Notes: generated by a model from the sequence alone, not told the origin. Counted from the stretch's first letter, positions 46,890 through 55,052 are shown. The stretch: DNA of 64,000 bases from Clostridiales bacterium (GCA_018335855.1 JAGXRM010000045.1:1-64000), one strand, 5' to 3'. Made by a program: numbers and translations.

Positions 46890-47354
46890 GTGCAGGAGTA
46901 CTATACTGTGTCCGAAGTAGCAGACATAAAAAATGTAAATCCTGAAACAGTTCGTCGTTGGTTGCGTGACGGCAAAATTCAGGGACAACGTCTTGGGGGA
47001 ACCAAGTCGGGCTGGCGTATTCACCGCAAAGAGCTCTACCCTGAGGAAACGCATATGGAACAGCGGGTCGTTGAACTCATCAAAAACATGCTGGAAGACC
47101 GGGCCATGTTTAATCAGTTTGCCCGGGATGTCCTCTACCTGTTAAAGAAAACAACCCGCCAACTGTTACCGGAGGAAACATCAGAAATGTATCTGGCCCG
47201 GACGACCGCAAGAGATCCCGATCTGACTGCAGAGCTTTGGCGAAGCCGGGTGTCTGAACAAAAAGAACGTCTGGAAGAAGTATGCCACCTACTGGAGAAA
47301 AACTACGAAACGTTTAAGAAGCACTGGCAGGTTGGCGGACAAGAAAGACGTTAA
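46890..47354 (+). CDS. MerR/excisionase-type DNA-binding protein
   Basis: A 154-residue protein. Residues 1-50 form a helix-turn-helix of the excisionase/MerR type (YYTVSEVADIKNVNPETVRRWLRDGKIQGQRLG, then GWRIHRKEL). The remainder is helical and charged and probably mediates oligomerisation; it has no cysteine pattern for metal sensing. Start GTG 46890 follows GGGGGACCGCGGA. It lies alone between two terminators. Phased ATGTAG repeats over its promoter suggest autoregulation. The target genes are unknown. A phage or plasmid excisionase origin is possible but no integrase is near. Confidence 0.8.
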   Translation: MQEYYTVSEVADIKNVNPETVRRWLRDGKIQGQRLGGTKSGWRIHRKELYPEETHMEQRVVELIKNMLEDRAMFNQFARDVLYLLKKTTRQLLPEETSEMYLARTTARDPDLTAELWRSRVSEQKERLEEVCHLLEKNYETFKKHWQVGGQERR

Positions 47355-47386
47355 GTTTTTTAGTTCTAATCGCTACATCTTTAGAT

Positions 47387-47415
47387 AAGGCTACTGGATA
47401 ATATCCAGTAGCCTT
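47387..47415 (+). terminator. Terminator after the MerR-type gene
   Basis: A perfect 13-bp stem AAGGCTACTGGAT/ATCCAGTAGCCTT with a 3-base loop, followed by ATTGCAATTCTTT. The stem is strong and the T-run poor. Confidence 0.75.
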
Positions 47416-47425
47416 ATTGCAATTC

Positions 47426-47466
47426 TTTACCTGACTAGCTAATTGTGTTATAATTACGACAATTAG
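47426..47466 (+). promoter_or_regulatory. Promoter and operator of the PII-like/antiporter operon
   Basis: TTTACC (47426-47431), a 17-base spacer and TATAAT (47449-47454). The inverted repeat CTAATTGT (47439-47446) / ACAATTAG (47459-47466) flanks the -10 box, so a dimeric repressor bound there would cover it. Confidence 0.6.
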
Positions 47467-47513
47467 GACTATTCCGACACATGCAACTCTGAGGGTACAG
47501 GAGGATGAGAATC

Positions 47514-47864
47514 ATGGATATGCTAATGATTATTCTTAATAATGAAGAAGATACCGACCCCGTATTGCAAGGACTGTTAGATATAGGAGTTCGTGGGGCA
47601 ACGATTATTGAAAGCACGGGAATGGGCAGGACACTGTGTACAAAAGTTCCTATGTTTGGAGGTTTACGTACACTTTTTCAGGAATGTAGACCGACCAATA
47701 AAACAATTTTTTCAGTAATCCGCACCAAGGAAAAGTTACGCGAGGCTATTGAATTCATAAATAGTAAATTAAATCTGGAAAAGCCGGGTACTGGCTTTAT
47801 GTTTGTCCTTCCCGTTAGCGAGGCGTACGGCTTTGCTTCTGCCTTAGACTCTGAACAGAAGTGA
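47514..47864 (+). CDS. PII-like regulatory protein
   Basis: A 116-residue protein with the ferredoxin-like pattern of the PII superfamily: first strand MLMIILNNEE, GLLDIGVRGATIIESTGMGRTL where PII has its T-loop, and a closing strand GTGFMFVLPV. ATG 47514 has AGGAGG 9 bases upstream; ATG 47505 lies inside that site. PII-like proteins bind adenyl nucleotides and gate transporters. The gene for a cation/proton antiporter starts 8 bases after its stop, so it is probably the cytosolic regulator of that antiporter. The ligand is unknown. It is not a canonical GlnB (no uridylylation-site Tyr context). Confidence 0.7.
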   Translation: MDMLMIILNNEEDTDPVLQGLLDIGVRGATIIESTGMGRTLCTKVPMFGGLRTLFQECRPTNKTIFSVIRTKEKLREAIEFINSKLNLEKPGTGFMFVLPVSEAYGFASALDSEQK

Positions 47865-47871
47865 GGAAGAT

Positions 47872-49050
47872 ATGTTAAATAATCAAGCACTAGTTATAGC
47901 ATTATTACTATTTGGAGGCTTGTTGCTAAGTATACTGTTCCGCAGGTTTAGAATTCCAAGTGTATCAGCCTATATTTTTTTAGGCCTGATTCTAAGTCCG
48001 TCATTGCTAAACATAATACCAGGGAATGTTACGAAGGAATTAGTTATCATAAAAACATTGGGTTTGGGGTTTATTGCTTTTATTGTCGGCGGGGAACTCA
48101 AACTGGACAGAATTCAAAGTCTGCGCAAGTCTATTTTATATATGACCGGGCTATTAAGTTCAGTTACTTTTCTTTTTGTCTTTCTTGCCATGTACTTTGT
48201 AATTCGCCTGCCACTGCCGGTCGCACTGTTACTGGGAGCAACTTCTACCACAACTGCGCCCGCTCCCCCGGTGACAGTAATGAGAGAACTTCGTGCACGC
48301 GGACCATTCACTACTACACTGTTAGGCACAGTTGCAATGGCTGACGCAGCTGCAATTCTTCTTTTCGGTCTGATTTCCGCTGTTGTCTCTACTTTGCTAG
48401 CCGGAGGTCAGGGAACCATAATGTCTGCGCTTCAATACAGTGCTATCGAGCTGTTGGGCTCATTAGCACTGGGCTCTCTGGTTGCTCTCTGCATTGCTAT
48501 ATTGTTTACTAAGTACGATGCGGGAAAATATTCTCTTGTGATTATGCTGGGGACCATTCTGCTGGTTATTGGGATTTCTGAAATAGCTCATTTTTCTCCG
48601 TTACTGGCAAACCTAATTTGCGGCTTTACATTTGCCAATTTATATAATAAAGCAGATTTTGTCCTGTCATCCCTTGACCCGGTTGAGGCTCCGTTATTTA
48701 TTGCATTTTTTGCTCTCGCCGGAACTACTTTGCAGCTTGGGGTACTCGTTGCTAACTGGCCCATTGCATTAACATATATAATCATGAGATCTGTGGGCAT
48801 TCTTGTGGGAGTTGGTCTGGGGGCCCGCCTTTCAAATGCCGGTGAAAATATTCGACGTTATCTGGGTTCGGCAGTTTTGTCTAAGGCAGGTGTGACTATC
48901 GGATTAGTTATGTTGGTGCAGACCCGTTTTCCGGAAATAGCAGGTATTGTGACAGCCGTTGAATTTGCTGCAATCGCTTTCTTTGAAATTATCGGACCCA
49001 TATTAACGAGAAATGCTATTATTAAATCTGGAGAAGCACAAACGACGTAA
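47872..49050 (+). CDS. Cation/proton antiporter (CPA/NhaP-Kef type)
   Basis: A 392-residue membrane protein with about eleven or twelve helices. The unwound-helix region TSTTTAPAPPVTVMRELRARG corresponds to the T-D-P motif of CPA antiporters. The ion-binding pair in helix 5 reads TVAMADAAAIL, i.e. Ala-Asp where Asn-Asp or Asp-Asp is usual. It lacks the TrkA-N domain of Kef proteins; instead a PII-like protein is encoded just upstream in the same operon. It probably exchanges Na+ or K+ for protons across the inner membrane. Which ion cannot be told from sequence. Confidence 0.85.
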   Translation: MLNNQALVIALLLFGGLLLSILFRRFRIPSVSAYIFLGLILSPSLLNIIPGNVTKELVIIKTLGLGFIAFIVGGELKLDRIQSLRKSILYMTGLLSSVTFLFVFLAMYFVIRLPLPVALLLGATSTTTAPAPPVTVMRELRARGPFTTTLLGTVAMADAAAILLFGLISAVVSTLLAGGQGTIMSALQYSAIELLGSLALGSLVALCIAILFTKYDAGKYSLVIMLGTILLVIGISEIAHFSPLLANLICGFTFANLYNKADFVLSSLDPVEAPLFIAFFALAGTTLQLGVLVANWPIALTYIIMRSVGILVGVGLGARLSNAGENIRRYLGSAVLSKAGVTIGLVMLVQTRFPEIAGIVTAVEFAAIAFFEIIGPILTRNAIIKSGEAQTT

Positions 49051-49093
49051 TATTAACAGTGTTAAACGGCCAAACTACCAGCCGAAACCCCCT

Positions 49094-49127
49094 AAAGCTC
49101 AGGTTGCCGCAAGGCTTCCTGAGCTTT
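49094..49127 (+). terminator. Terminator after the antiporter gene
   Basis: A 10-bp stem AAAGCTCAGG/CCTGAGCTTT with a 14-base loop that can itself pair partly (TTGCC/GGC). It lies 44 bases after the antiporter stop. Confidence 0.75.
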
Positions 49128-49208
49128 ATCTATATCCTCGATTCTACGTCAACAAATTGAAAAATACCCTTTAAGTCATAATACATATGGGTTTCTTCGA
49201 AATTCATT

Positions 49209-49295
49209 TTTCACCCAATGGGTGAAAGAAAAAAGCACAAAACCATTTTGAACTGATTTCTAACAATTCTACATTAATAAACAAGATTTATTAAT
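49209..49295 (+). promoter_or_regulatory. Palindromes upstream of the multiheme cytochrome gene
   Basis: In the 325-base gap before the cytochrome gene I see two inverted repeats: TTTCACCC-AAT-GGGTGAAA (49209-49227) and ATTAATAAA-CAAGA-TTTATTAAT (49273-49295). Both have the form of operator sites. I see no promoter with confidence, and no other gene in this gap. Confidence 0.45.
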
Positions 49296-49375
49296 AAAGT
49301 CCAAATTGTGGCAGGATTTTTACGAGCTTGTGTCGAATGTAACAAAGTCCAATAAAAAAATAAGGGGGTTATACA

Positions 49376-50404
49376 ATGGACAGAAGAAAGACTTTTTTAG
49401 CAGGACTTGCTTTGGTGCTGGTTTTGGCACTGGTAGCAGGTTGCGGTACGCAGGCGCCGCCGCAAACCACAAATCCCGTAGTAGAAGGGATTAGTGCCCT
49501 GGAGATGGCAAACCTCATTACCGCGGAATGGCAAGCATCAGGCAAGCAGTTTGCCATGAGTTACGCTGCCGGAAGAAGTGCAAATACCTGCGCTTCATGT
49601 CACGACGGTTATGGTTTTTCTGTGAAGAACGAAATTAATTTCGCCACAGAGTGGAATCCGGGTGGAGCAAATGCAGAGATGGAAATGAACCCGGAACACT
49701 TAACTGGCATTGGTTGCCAGGCATGTCATGCCGGTGCCGGTTTGGACTATATGAACAGCGGCACGGTGGAACTACCCTATGCTACCATCGATAACGCCGG
49801 CAAAGGCGCTGCTTGCATGTTCTGTCATAGTGGCAGGAGAAATACAGCAGCAGAATACGAAGCGTATGCAGCCGGTGGAGCCACACGTTTTTCCTATCCC
49901 CATTACGGACCTGCAGCCTTATTGACAGCAAAGGGCATGATGGAATATCCTGATATGGAGTACGCTTCTACAGGCGCCCATGCCAATATCGCCGACAGCT
50001 GTGTTTACTGTCATATGCCTGAAACGGAAGACGGCTATGTATCACACATATTTGTAATGGATGTCGCCTTCGTCGACCAAACATGCGGAAGCTGCCACAG
50101 TGGTATCGAAAATTACAATCTAAACGGTTACCAGGATAATGTTAAAGCTATGCTGACTCAACTAAAAGAGGCCGTTATGGAAGCAACCGGTGCTGTGGAT
50201 ATCACATCAGCATCAGGCCAGTTAGTATTTAAAGCTGCCGACGGTACATCTATGACAACAGACCAGATTTCAACAGAAGCATTTGTTGCAGGCTATAACT
50301 ATTATGGTATCAAGTCCGAAGGAAGCTATGGTGTTCACAATCCAAAATATACTGAATCTTTAATTAAAAACTCCTACAAAGCGTTAACAGGAGAAGATAT
50401 GTAA
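49376..50404 (+). CDS. Pentaheme c-type cytochrome lipoprotein
   Basis: A 342-residue exported lipoprotein: signal helix at 5-21 and lipobox LVAGC with Cys23. Five CxxCH heme-binding motifs are seen (C72, C114, C147, C209 and C237 as first cysteines: CASCH, CQACH, CMFCH, CVYCH, CGSCH), with further histidines that may be axial ligands. The C-terminus GVHNPKYTESLIKNSYKAL resembles the closing helices of NrfA- and Mtr-like multiheme proteins. It should sit on the outer face of the membrane and carry electrons. AAGGGGG precedes the ATG. No maturation genes or partner are nearby, so donor and acceptor are unknown. Confidence 0.88.
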   Translation: MDRRKTFLAGLALVLVLALVAGCGTQAPPQTTNPVVEGISALEMANLITAEWQASGKQFAMSYAAGRSANTCASCHDGYGFSVKNEINFATEWNPGGANAEMEMNPEHLTGIGCQACHAGAGLDYMNSGTVELPYATIDNAGKGAACMFCHSGRRNTAAEYEAYAAGGATRFSYPHYGPAALLTAKGMMEYPDMEYASTGAHANIADSCVYCHMPETEDGYVSHIFVMDVAFVDQTCGSCHSGIENYNLNGYQDNVKAMLTQLKEAVMEATGAVDITSASGQLVFKAADGTSMTTDQISTEAFVAGYNYYGIKSEGSYGVHNPKYTESLIKNSYKALTGEDM

Positions 50405-50417
50405 TTCGCTTAAAACT

Positions 50418-50461
50418 ACTAAAAAGATCAGGTTGCCGTAAGGCAACCTGATCTTTTTAGT
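50418..50461. terminator. Bidirectional terminator
   Basis: A perfect 20-bp inverted repeat (50418-50437 / 50442-50461) with a GTAA loop, A-rich on one side and T-rich on the other. It stands between the convergent cytochrome gene and the gene at 50462 and can end both. Confidence 0.93.
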
Positions 50462-50770
50462 TTACTCTGTGTGGCAGGAAGGCCGCTCCAATGGATTAAT
50501 TCTGTAACGGATCGCTGCGTCCAATACCACTTTTTCTTCCTGAATATCCATCCGTACCATACCGATAACACCGCCGGTATCGCCACACCATTTTAAATAC
50601 TGTTCCACAAAATCCTGGGACGCCGCTTCACTGAACGGTTCCTCATGCCGGCTTAGAACATCCTGATATACATCTCTGGGAATATGTAAAATCCGGTGGG
50701 TAACCTGAAAGATTTCACCTTGCAGCTCCCTCTCTTCTACCTGTGAAAAAACATTGCTTCCCTTGTCCAT
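50462..50770 (-). CDS. Hypothetical protein, 102 aa
   Basis: A small soluble acidic protein that I do not recognise; VGEIFQ/VTHRILHIPRDVY and WCGDTGGVIGMVRMDIQEE are its most structured parts, and the end is PSCHTE. The start has GAGGTGAAGAT before ATG 50770, so translation is likely. It is the last gene of a three-gene minus-strand group (MFS transporter, 70-aa membrane protein, this), ended by the terminator at 50418-50461. Function unknown. Confidence 0.55.
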   Translation of the reverse strand: MDKGSNVFSQVEERELQGEIFQVTHRILHIPRDVYQDVLSRHEEPFSEAASQDFVEQYLKWCGDTGGVIGMVRMDIQEEKVVLDAAIRYRINPLERPSCHTE

Positions 50771-50800
50771 ATCTTCACCTCGTTAACAGTTTGTTTGCCA

Positions 50801-51013
50801 CTAGATAAAAACATTAAAGAATACCTGCAATATAGCCAGAACCACATGAAATACGCCAAAAAATACACCAATTAAAGCTAACTTGTGATGCCACCGTCCT
50901 CTAACTATCTTTTTATACCGGCGTCCCAGATATACGGCGGAAACGGCTGCGCCGATAAATATTGCTGTCAGCAGTCCCAGCCAAACTAAAAGTGAATACC
51001 CAAAGATAAACAT
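50801..51013 (-). CDS. Small membrane protein, 70 aa
   Basis: Two hydrophobic helices (about 5-28 and 44-68) with a basic loop between them (GRRYKKIVRGRWHHK) give a hairpin topology with the loop inside. Its ATG lies 1 base after the MFS stop, with GGGAGTG upstream, so it is coupled to the transporter. Family not recognised. It could be an accessory subunit of the transporter, by position only. Confidence 0.6.
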   Translation of the reverse strand: MFIFGYSLLVWLGLLTAIFIGAAVSAVYLGRRYKKIVRGRWHHKLALIGVFFGVFHVVLAILQVFFNVFI

Positions 51014-51014
51014 T

Positions 51015-52265
51015 TTAGAAACACTCCCTTATCTGCTCTTCCCTCTTTTTTAATCTTTGCAGTCCTACCATCGCTACCGGTCCCAGGAGTGCCCCCAACC
51101 CCAGTACAACAAATGCCGGACCCCAGTTAGGCGTAAACCCCGCTGCTTCCACTACATGTGCCGGATTGGTCCAGTCCAGCACGATCCCGAAGATAATCGG
51201 TGAAACAGCAGCCGCAGTCCATCCCAGAAAAGACTGTAAAGCCATGGCGCTCCCCAGACAGGGAAAAGGAACTTCCTCCGTGACCGCGGTGGAGAGCACA
51301 GAAGATTCAGCAGTTACAAAAAAACCGTATATTAGACTGAACAAAATCAGGACCGCAACAGGCAACGGTCGCAGCCAGCCAAATATAAACGAGCAAAACG
51401 CACCGGCCAGCATGATAACCTGAATCGTACGAACACGGCCATAGCGGTCAGAAAGCCTGCCTGCCCAGACGGTTGAAAAAGCACCAGCGAGAATAATTAA
51501 CGCAGATATTTGTGCACCGTAACTTGCTGCAGCGGCAACACCGGAACTTCGACTGACCAAAGCTGCCGCAAAAAAAGCAACGATCCATCCCCTCATACCA
51601 AACATTTCCCACATATGGGCCATGTAGCCTACCATAACTAACAGAGCCGGACGATTGGTAAATACCTGTCGCCGCACATCCCTCTCGCCCTGGAGTTCAA
51701 CCTGTACGGGTGGCATATTATTTAAAGTTTTTATAGCCAGGAGTCCCCCGATAATCGGTCCCAGCGAAGTTATGAAAAGCGCTGTTCGCCAATGGAAATA
51801 TCCCATCAATAACCCGGTAAGAAAAAGGGAAAGTGCTGTACCCAGAGAGAACGTCCCTACATATAAGCCAACCGCTTTACCCCGCTCTTCCGAAGGGAAC
51901 GAAGCGGAAACCATTTTCAACCCGGGCATATACGTCCCTGCCAGTCCAAAGCCTGTCAGAGAGCGTAAAATTAGCGCAGATAGAAAACTGTTGGCAAACA
52001 GAGAAAAGAGAATCCCTGAAACCCCAGCCCACAGAGCCGAGGCAACATAGATTTTTTTTGTGTCCACATAGTCGGTTAAGGTGGAAAGCAAAACCACCAG
52101 CAGGATATATCCACCCTGATAGGAACTGTAAATTAAGCCAGCACGTGTATTGGTAAGTCCCCACTCTTCCTTAATAATCGGCAATGCCGCTGAGTAATTA
52201 AGTAAAACCAGCATCGTACCAATTTCGGCAAAACATAACAAGCGGAGCCATTTATCTCTGTGCAT
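51015..52265 (-). CDS. MFS transporter
   Basis: A 416-residue major facilitator with twelve predicted helices and the loop 2-3 motif in modified form (LTDYVDTKKIYV); the repeat in the second half is clearer (GRLSDRYGRVRTIQVI). The N-terminal helix carries NYSAALPIIKEEWGLTNTRAG, as in cyanate/NarK-like and sugar-phosphate-like permeases. The substrate cannot be named. It leads a group with two small proteins. A divergent LysM gene starts about 150 bases away. Confidence 0.85.
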   Translation of the reverse strand: MHRDKWLRLLCFAEIGTMLVLLNYSAALPIIKEEWGLTNTRAGLIYSSYQGGYILLVVLLSTLTDYVDTKKIYVASALWAGVSGILFSLFANSFLSALILRSLTGFGLAGTYMPGLKMVSASFPSEERGKAVGLYVGTFSLGTALSLFLTGLLMGYFHWRTALFITSLGPIIGGLLAIKTLNNMPPVQVELQGERDVRRQVFTNRPALLVMVGYMAHMWEMFGMRGWIVAFFAAALVSRSSGVAAAASYGAQISALIILAGAFSTVWAGRLSDRYGRVRTIQVIMLAGAFCSFIFGWLRPLPVAVLILFSLIYGFFVTAESSVLSTAVTEEVPFPCLGSAMALQSFLGWTAAAVSPIIFGIVLDWTNPAHVVEAAGFTPNWGPAFVVLGLGALLGPVAMVGLQRLKKREEQIRECF

Positions 52266-52413
52266 AAATCTCCTTTTTACTACAGTCTATCTGGAACTAA
52301 TTCTTTGTTTCCGTACGATTTCCTTCTCGACAACACAAAGACAGTATTATATTGAAATGAAACTCTATTTTTACTTTGTACATATAGTGTACTAGAAAAC
52401 TATCAATAAGGGG

Positions 52414-52596
52414 GTGATATCGTTAGATACTGATAAATATACACGCGCAATGCATCCTGTTGTAGCAGGGCAAGTTCCACGCCCGCCGAAAAAATGTAAA
52501 GGACAGCTATACACTATCAGAGCTACCGATACAATTTTTAGTATTGCACACAAGTTTGGGGTAACAGTGGAACAGATTAACCCCTTTGTATTCTAA
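52414..52596 (+). CDS. Small LysM-domain protein, 60 aa
   Basis: The C-terminal half carries a LysM-type motif (YTIRATDTIFSIAHKFGVTVEQINPF) that binds peptidoglycan or spore cortex; the protein ends right after it. There is no signal peptide. The reading starts at GTG 52414, which overlaps an AAGGGGGTGAT site, so the true start is uncertain; no better start is seen. Small LysM proteins of this form are often spore-coat or cortex associated, but this is an inference. Confidence 0.6.
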   Translation: MISLDTDKYTRAMHPVVAGQVPRPPKKCKGQLYTIRATDTIFSIAHKFGVTVEQINPFVF

Positions 52597-52652
52597 CTAA
52601 GCTTTACTGCCAAACAACTACCGTAAATTTTCCAGAATAAAGCACCCCGCGA

Positions 52653-53711
52653 TTAATGAATTCTCGGGAGTGCGATAAGCCTGGTTTCAGGGAAATAATC
52701 CTTCCAAACAAACCAAAATGATGTTGCTGAGGGTAATAAACGGAGGCGTTGCCCCTGCAAAGGGCCGCTTACTGCGCTACCACTTAATGATGACCAAACA
52801 CTTCCGGTTTGGTCGTCTATTATTTTATGTCTCTCCCGGTGAAACGATAAGTACGTACTATCAACTTTACTATAAAACGCAGTAGCACACTGAGCCTGCC
52901 CGTCGAAAAATACGACTATTTTTTCTTCGCTGATTGTATCATGGAGCACACCCCGTTCATTAAGTACTGTAAACGGGTACGCTGCAGTATCCCCGCCAAA
53001 GGTCAGTCCTATAACTATCTCTTTGTTGGCTATCCTTTTATCCCGATGCAGCGGCGCCCGGATTCCCGTTTTACCTGACTGGTAGTAATCAGACATATGA
53101 TCTTCCTCGTAGAATCCGAACGGACTTGCTTCCTTGGAAAGTAGGGTGCTCTCCGGAAATTCCCTGTACCAAGCATCCCATGTCGTTAACACAGCAGGTA
53201 GCCGATTCAGGTGGGTTCCGGTCAAGGAGCCGGAAATCGCTTCTCCTGTAAGCTGGCTCCACTGTGAACCAGTCTCTTCATCGTACATAACCAGGCCGTT
53301 GCGCAGAATATTTCCGGATACACCAAAGTGTAATACACGGTCCAGGAGAGTTCTGGAATATACTGCACTGGTATAACTAAGAGGACACCAGGTTACCATG
53401 AAAGGCATTCCGTCTGCCATATCATTTACAATTTCATGAACCGATAAAATATTAATTGGGTACGCCCTGAATTCACCGTTAATCTCAACCGCCAATACTT
53501 TTTCCGATTCTGTCATCTGCGCACACGCTTCTGCCCCGGATACAAACACCGGCTTGAAAATCGACTGAATGGCATCTTTCGGCAAGACAGCCACCATTTC
53601 TCCAGGGTGCACCCCGGTACCCCCTTTCATCCCTTCCGGGAGAAATTGGGCTAAATTTTGCCTGATTACCTGCAAAATACTCAGGAAGACACTTCCTTTC
53701 TTAATTTTCAT
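52653..53711 (-). CDS. DUF3179-domain protein
   Basis: A 352-residue protein matching DUF3179 (AYPINILSVHEIVNDMADG, VTWCPLSYTSAVYSR, LRNGLVMYDEETGSQWSQLTGEAISG), including a His, a Cys and Trp-rich segments that may form a metal site. The second half repeats the fold (FDGQAQCATAFYSK, TGSVWSSLSGSAVSGPLQG). No function is assigned to the domain. The start at ATG 53711 has no strong ribosome-binding site. A 27-codon frame with a good site lies 18 bases upstream in the same direction. Confidence 0.8.
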   Translation of the reverse strand: MKIKKGSVFLSILQVIRQNLAQFLPEGMKGGTGVHPGEMVAVLPKDAIQSIFKPVFVSGAEACAQMTESEKVLAVEINGEFRAYPINILSVHEIVNDMADGMPFMVTWCPLSYTSAVYSRTLLDRVLHFGVSGNILRNGLVMYDEETGSQWSQLTGEAISGSLTGTHLNRLPAVLTTWDAWYREFPESTLLSKEASPFGFYEEDHMSDYYQSGKTGIRAPLHRDKRIANKEIVIGLTFGGDTAAYPFTVLNERGVLHDTISEEKIVVFFDGQAQCATAFYSKVDSTYLSFHRERHKIIDDQTGSVWSSLSGSAVSGPLQGQRLRLLPSATSFWFVWKDYFPETRLIALPRIH

Positions 53712-53729
53712 CTTGCCAGTTCTGCGCGT

Positions 53730-53813
53730 TTAACACTGACCGGCAAAAATTTGCACATAAATCCGTCCATCCTGGTTAAGTTCTACCCAACTACAGCCGA
53801 AGTGGTCGAGCAT
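53730..53813 (-). CDS. Putative 27-residue microprotein
   Basis: ATG 53813 has GGGAGGCG about 5 bases upstream, stronger than the site of the following DUF3179 gene. The frame encodes 27 residues (starting MLDHFGCSWVELNQDG, ending IFAGQC) with two cysteines. It lies 18 bases before the DUF3179 start, so it may be a leader peptide that couples translation, or a partner peptide. No homology known to me. Confidence 0.4.
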   Translation of the reverse strand: MLDHFGCSWVELNQDGRIYVQIFAGQC

Positions 53814-53861
53814 AATATCGCCTCCCTCTTTCCCATGTAGCTTTTCCAATTTAACGCATAT

Positions 53862-53888
53862 AAAAAAGCAGGAAAATCTTCCTGCTTT
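53862..53888 (-). terminator. Terminator-like hairpin before PrcB and the microprotein
   Basis: AAAGCAGGAA-AATC-TTCCTGCTTT (53865-53888) is followed on the minus strand by a run of T. It lies 50 bases upstream of the microprotein on the minus strand and 17 bases before the PrcB start on the plus strand. It could stop antisense transcription or act as an attenuator. Confidence 0.55.
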
Positions 53889-53905
53889 GTTCAATAAGAT
53901 TAACT

Positions 53906-54229
53906 ATGGATAAAAAACGATATATTCTCGGAAGTAAAATAAATATGCCTGATGAAATACGCAAGTGGGCAGAACAGCATAAAGTTGTAGCTGGCGTCTA
54001 CGAAACTGTTTATCAGGGGAAACGGGTCTATTTGCTTGCCGCCGGAGAGTACCCCACTGGAGGATACGGTATAAAAGTTACTGAACTCCGTGGCAGAAGC
54101 GGCGTCCTGGCATACCAGGTTGTCGGCCCGGGACGGGATGACTTTGTGATACAAATCATCACTTACCCCTATGAGTTAGTCTTCTCCGAAGATGAATTGC
54201 GTTTCGTTTATCTGGAGATGAAAAAGTAG
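53906..54229 (+). CDS. PrcB C-terminal-domain protein, 107 aa
   Basis: A 107-residue protein that is mostly the PrcB_C domain (VYLLAAGEYPTGGYGIKVTEL, with the typical G-E-x-P-T-G-G-Y motif). It lacks a signal peptide. PrcB of Treponema stabilises a protease complex; most relatives are uncharacterised. Only a weak ribosome-binding site (AATAAG) is seen before ATG 53906. Its neighbours are on the other strand. Confidence 0.7.
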   Translation: MDKKRYILGSKINMPDEIRKWAEQHKVVAGVYETVYQGKRVYLLAAGEYPTGGYGIKVTELRGRSGVLAYQVVGPGRDDFVIQIITYPYELVFSEDELRFVYLEMKK

Positions 54230-54258
54230 TACATCCCATATTATTATTTCAATAAACA

Positions 54259-54290
54259 ATCGCGGCTAGAGCCTGAGCTCCAGCCGCGAT
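54259..54290. terminator. Bidirectional terminator
   Basis: ATCGCGGCT-A-GAGC-CTGA-GCTC-C-AGCCGCGAT, a long two-part stem between the convergent PrcB and LysE genes. T-rich sequence follows on both strands. Confidence 0.85.
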
Positions 54291-54295
54291 TTAAA

Positions 54296-54937
54296 TTAAC
54301 CACTGAGAAAACTGATTCCCGACCGCACAAAGTAAACCGCTAATGCCAAAAGAAACAAACCGCAACAAAAAACCACTGACCGGTAAATCGTCTGATTGAA
54401 ATAACGACGGCCACTGCCAACAGCACCACTGACAAGGGAATACCAGGTATAATCCGACAGTAGATGCCCTGCGGTAAATGCGACGAGGCCGGCCAATCCC
54501 CGGCCCATTGCTATGACTACATACCCGGCACCAATAGTTAACCACCACATGAGAAAATAAGGATTTGCCAGACTAGTCAGCGCGCCGAGCGATAATGGGC
54601 CAAGTTTGCTTGCCGACGGAACAGCGTCAAGCTCCAACCGGATTGTTTGCCTGATAGCGCCTTTCGCTAACTGCCACCCCATCCAGGCAATAAAAATCCC
54701 ACCAATTAACGCCACAGCACCAAATATAGTATTGTTGCTGACAAAACGGTAAAAACCGGTGGCAATCAATGCTACAATGCCGATTTCCAGAATTGCGTGG
54801 CCTGTGATTAACTGCGGTCCTGCTTTGAAACCCCGATGAAATGACTCATTGACAGTGACTGTTAGCAGTGGTCCAGGCACCAGAGCACCTGAAAAGCCAA
54901 CAAAGTATGCAGAAATAAATATCGCCCAAATTGTCAT
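54296..54937 (-). CDS. LysE-family exporter
   Basis: A 213-residue membrane protein with about six helices. It has the family N-terminus (FSGALVPGPLLTVTVNESFHRGFKAG), the GGIFIAWMGWQLAKGA segment and SLANPYFLMWW. ATG 54937 is chosen because GGGGG lies upstream and the frame above it is not membrane-like. The family exports amino acids (lysine, threonine, homoserine lactone). The substrate is not given by sequence. Divergent from the HIT gene. Confidence 0.88.
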   Translation of the reverse strand: MTIWAIFISAYFVGFSGALVPGPLLTVTVNESFHRGFKAGPQLITGHAILEIGIVALIATGFYRFVSNNTIFGAVALIGGIFIAWMGWQLAKGAIRQTIRLELDAVPSASKLGPLSLGALTSLANPYFLMWWLTIGAGYVVIAMGRGLAGLVAFTAGHLLSDYTWYSLVSGAVGSGRRYFNQTIYRSVVFCCGLFLLALAVYFVRSGISFLSG

Positions 54938-55052
54938 CGTAAACCCCCGCCTAATAATAATCTTACTAATAATATTGCCTGCGCTTGACCGCACTTTTAC
55001 AATTGAGATAAGATAGAGGAAAAACTTACCGGACATTTGAGGAGGTAAACGT

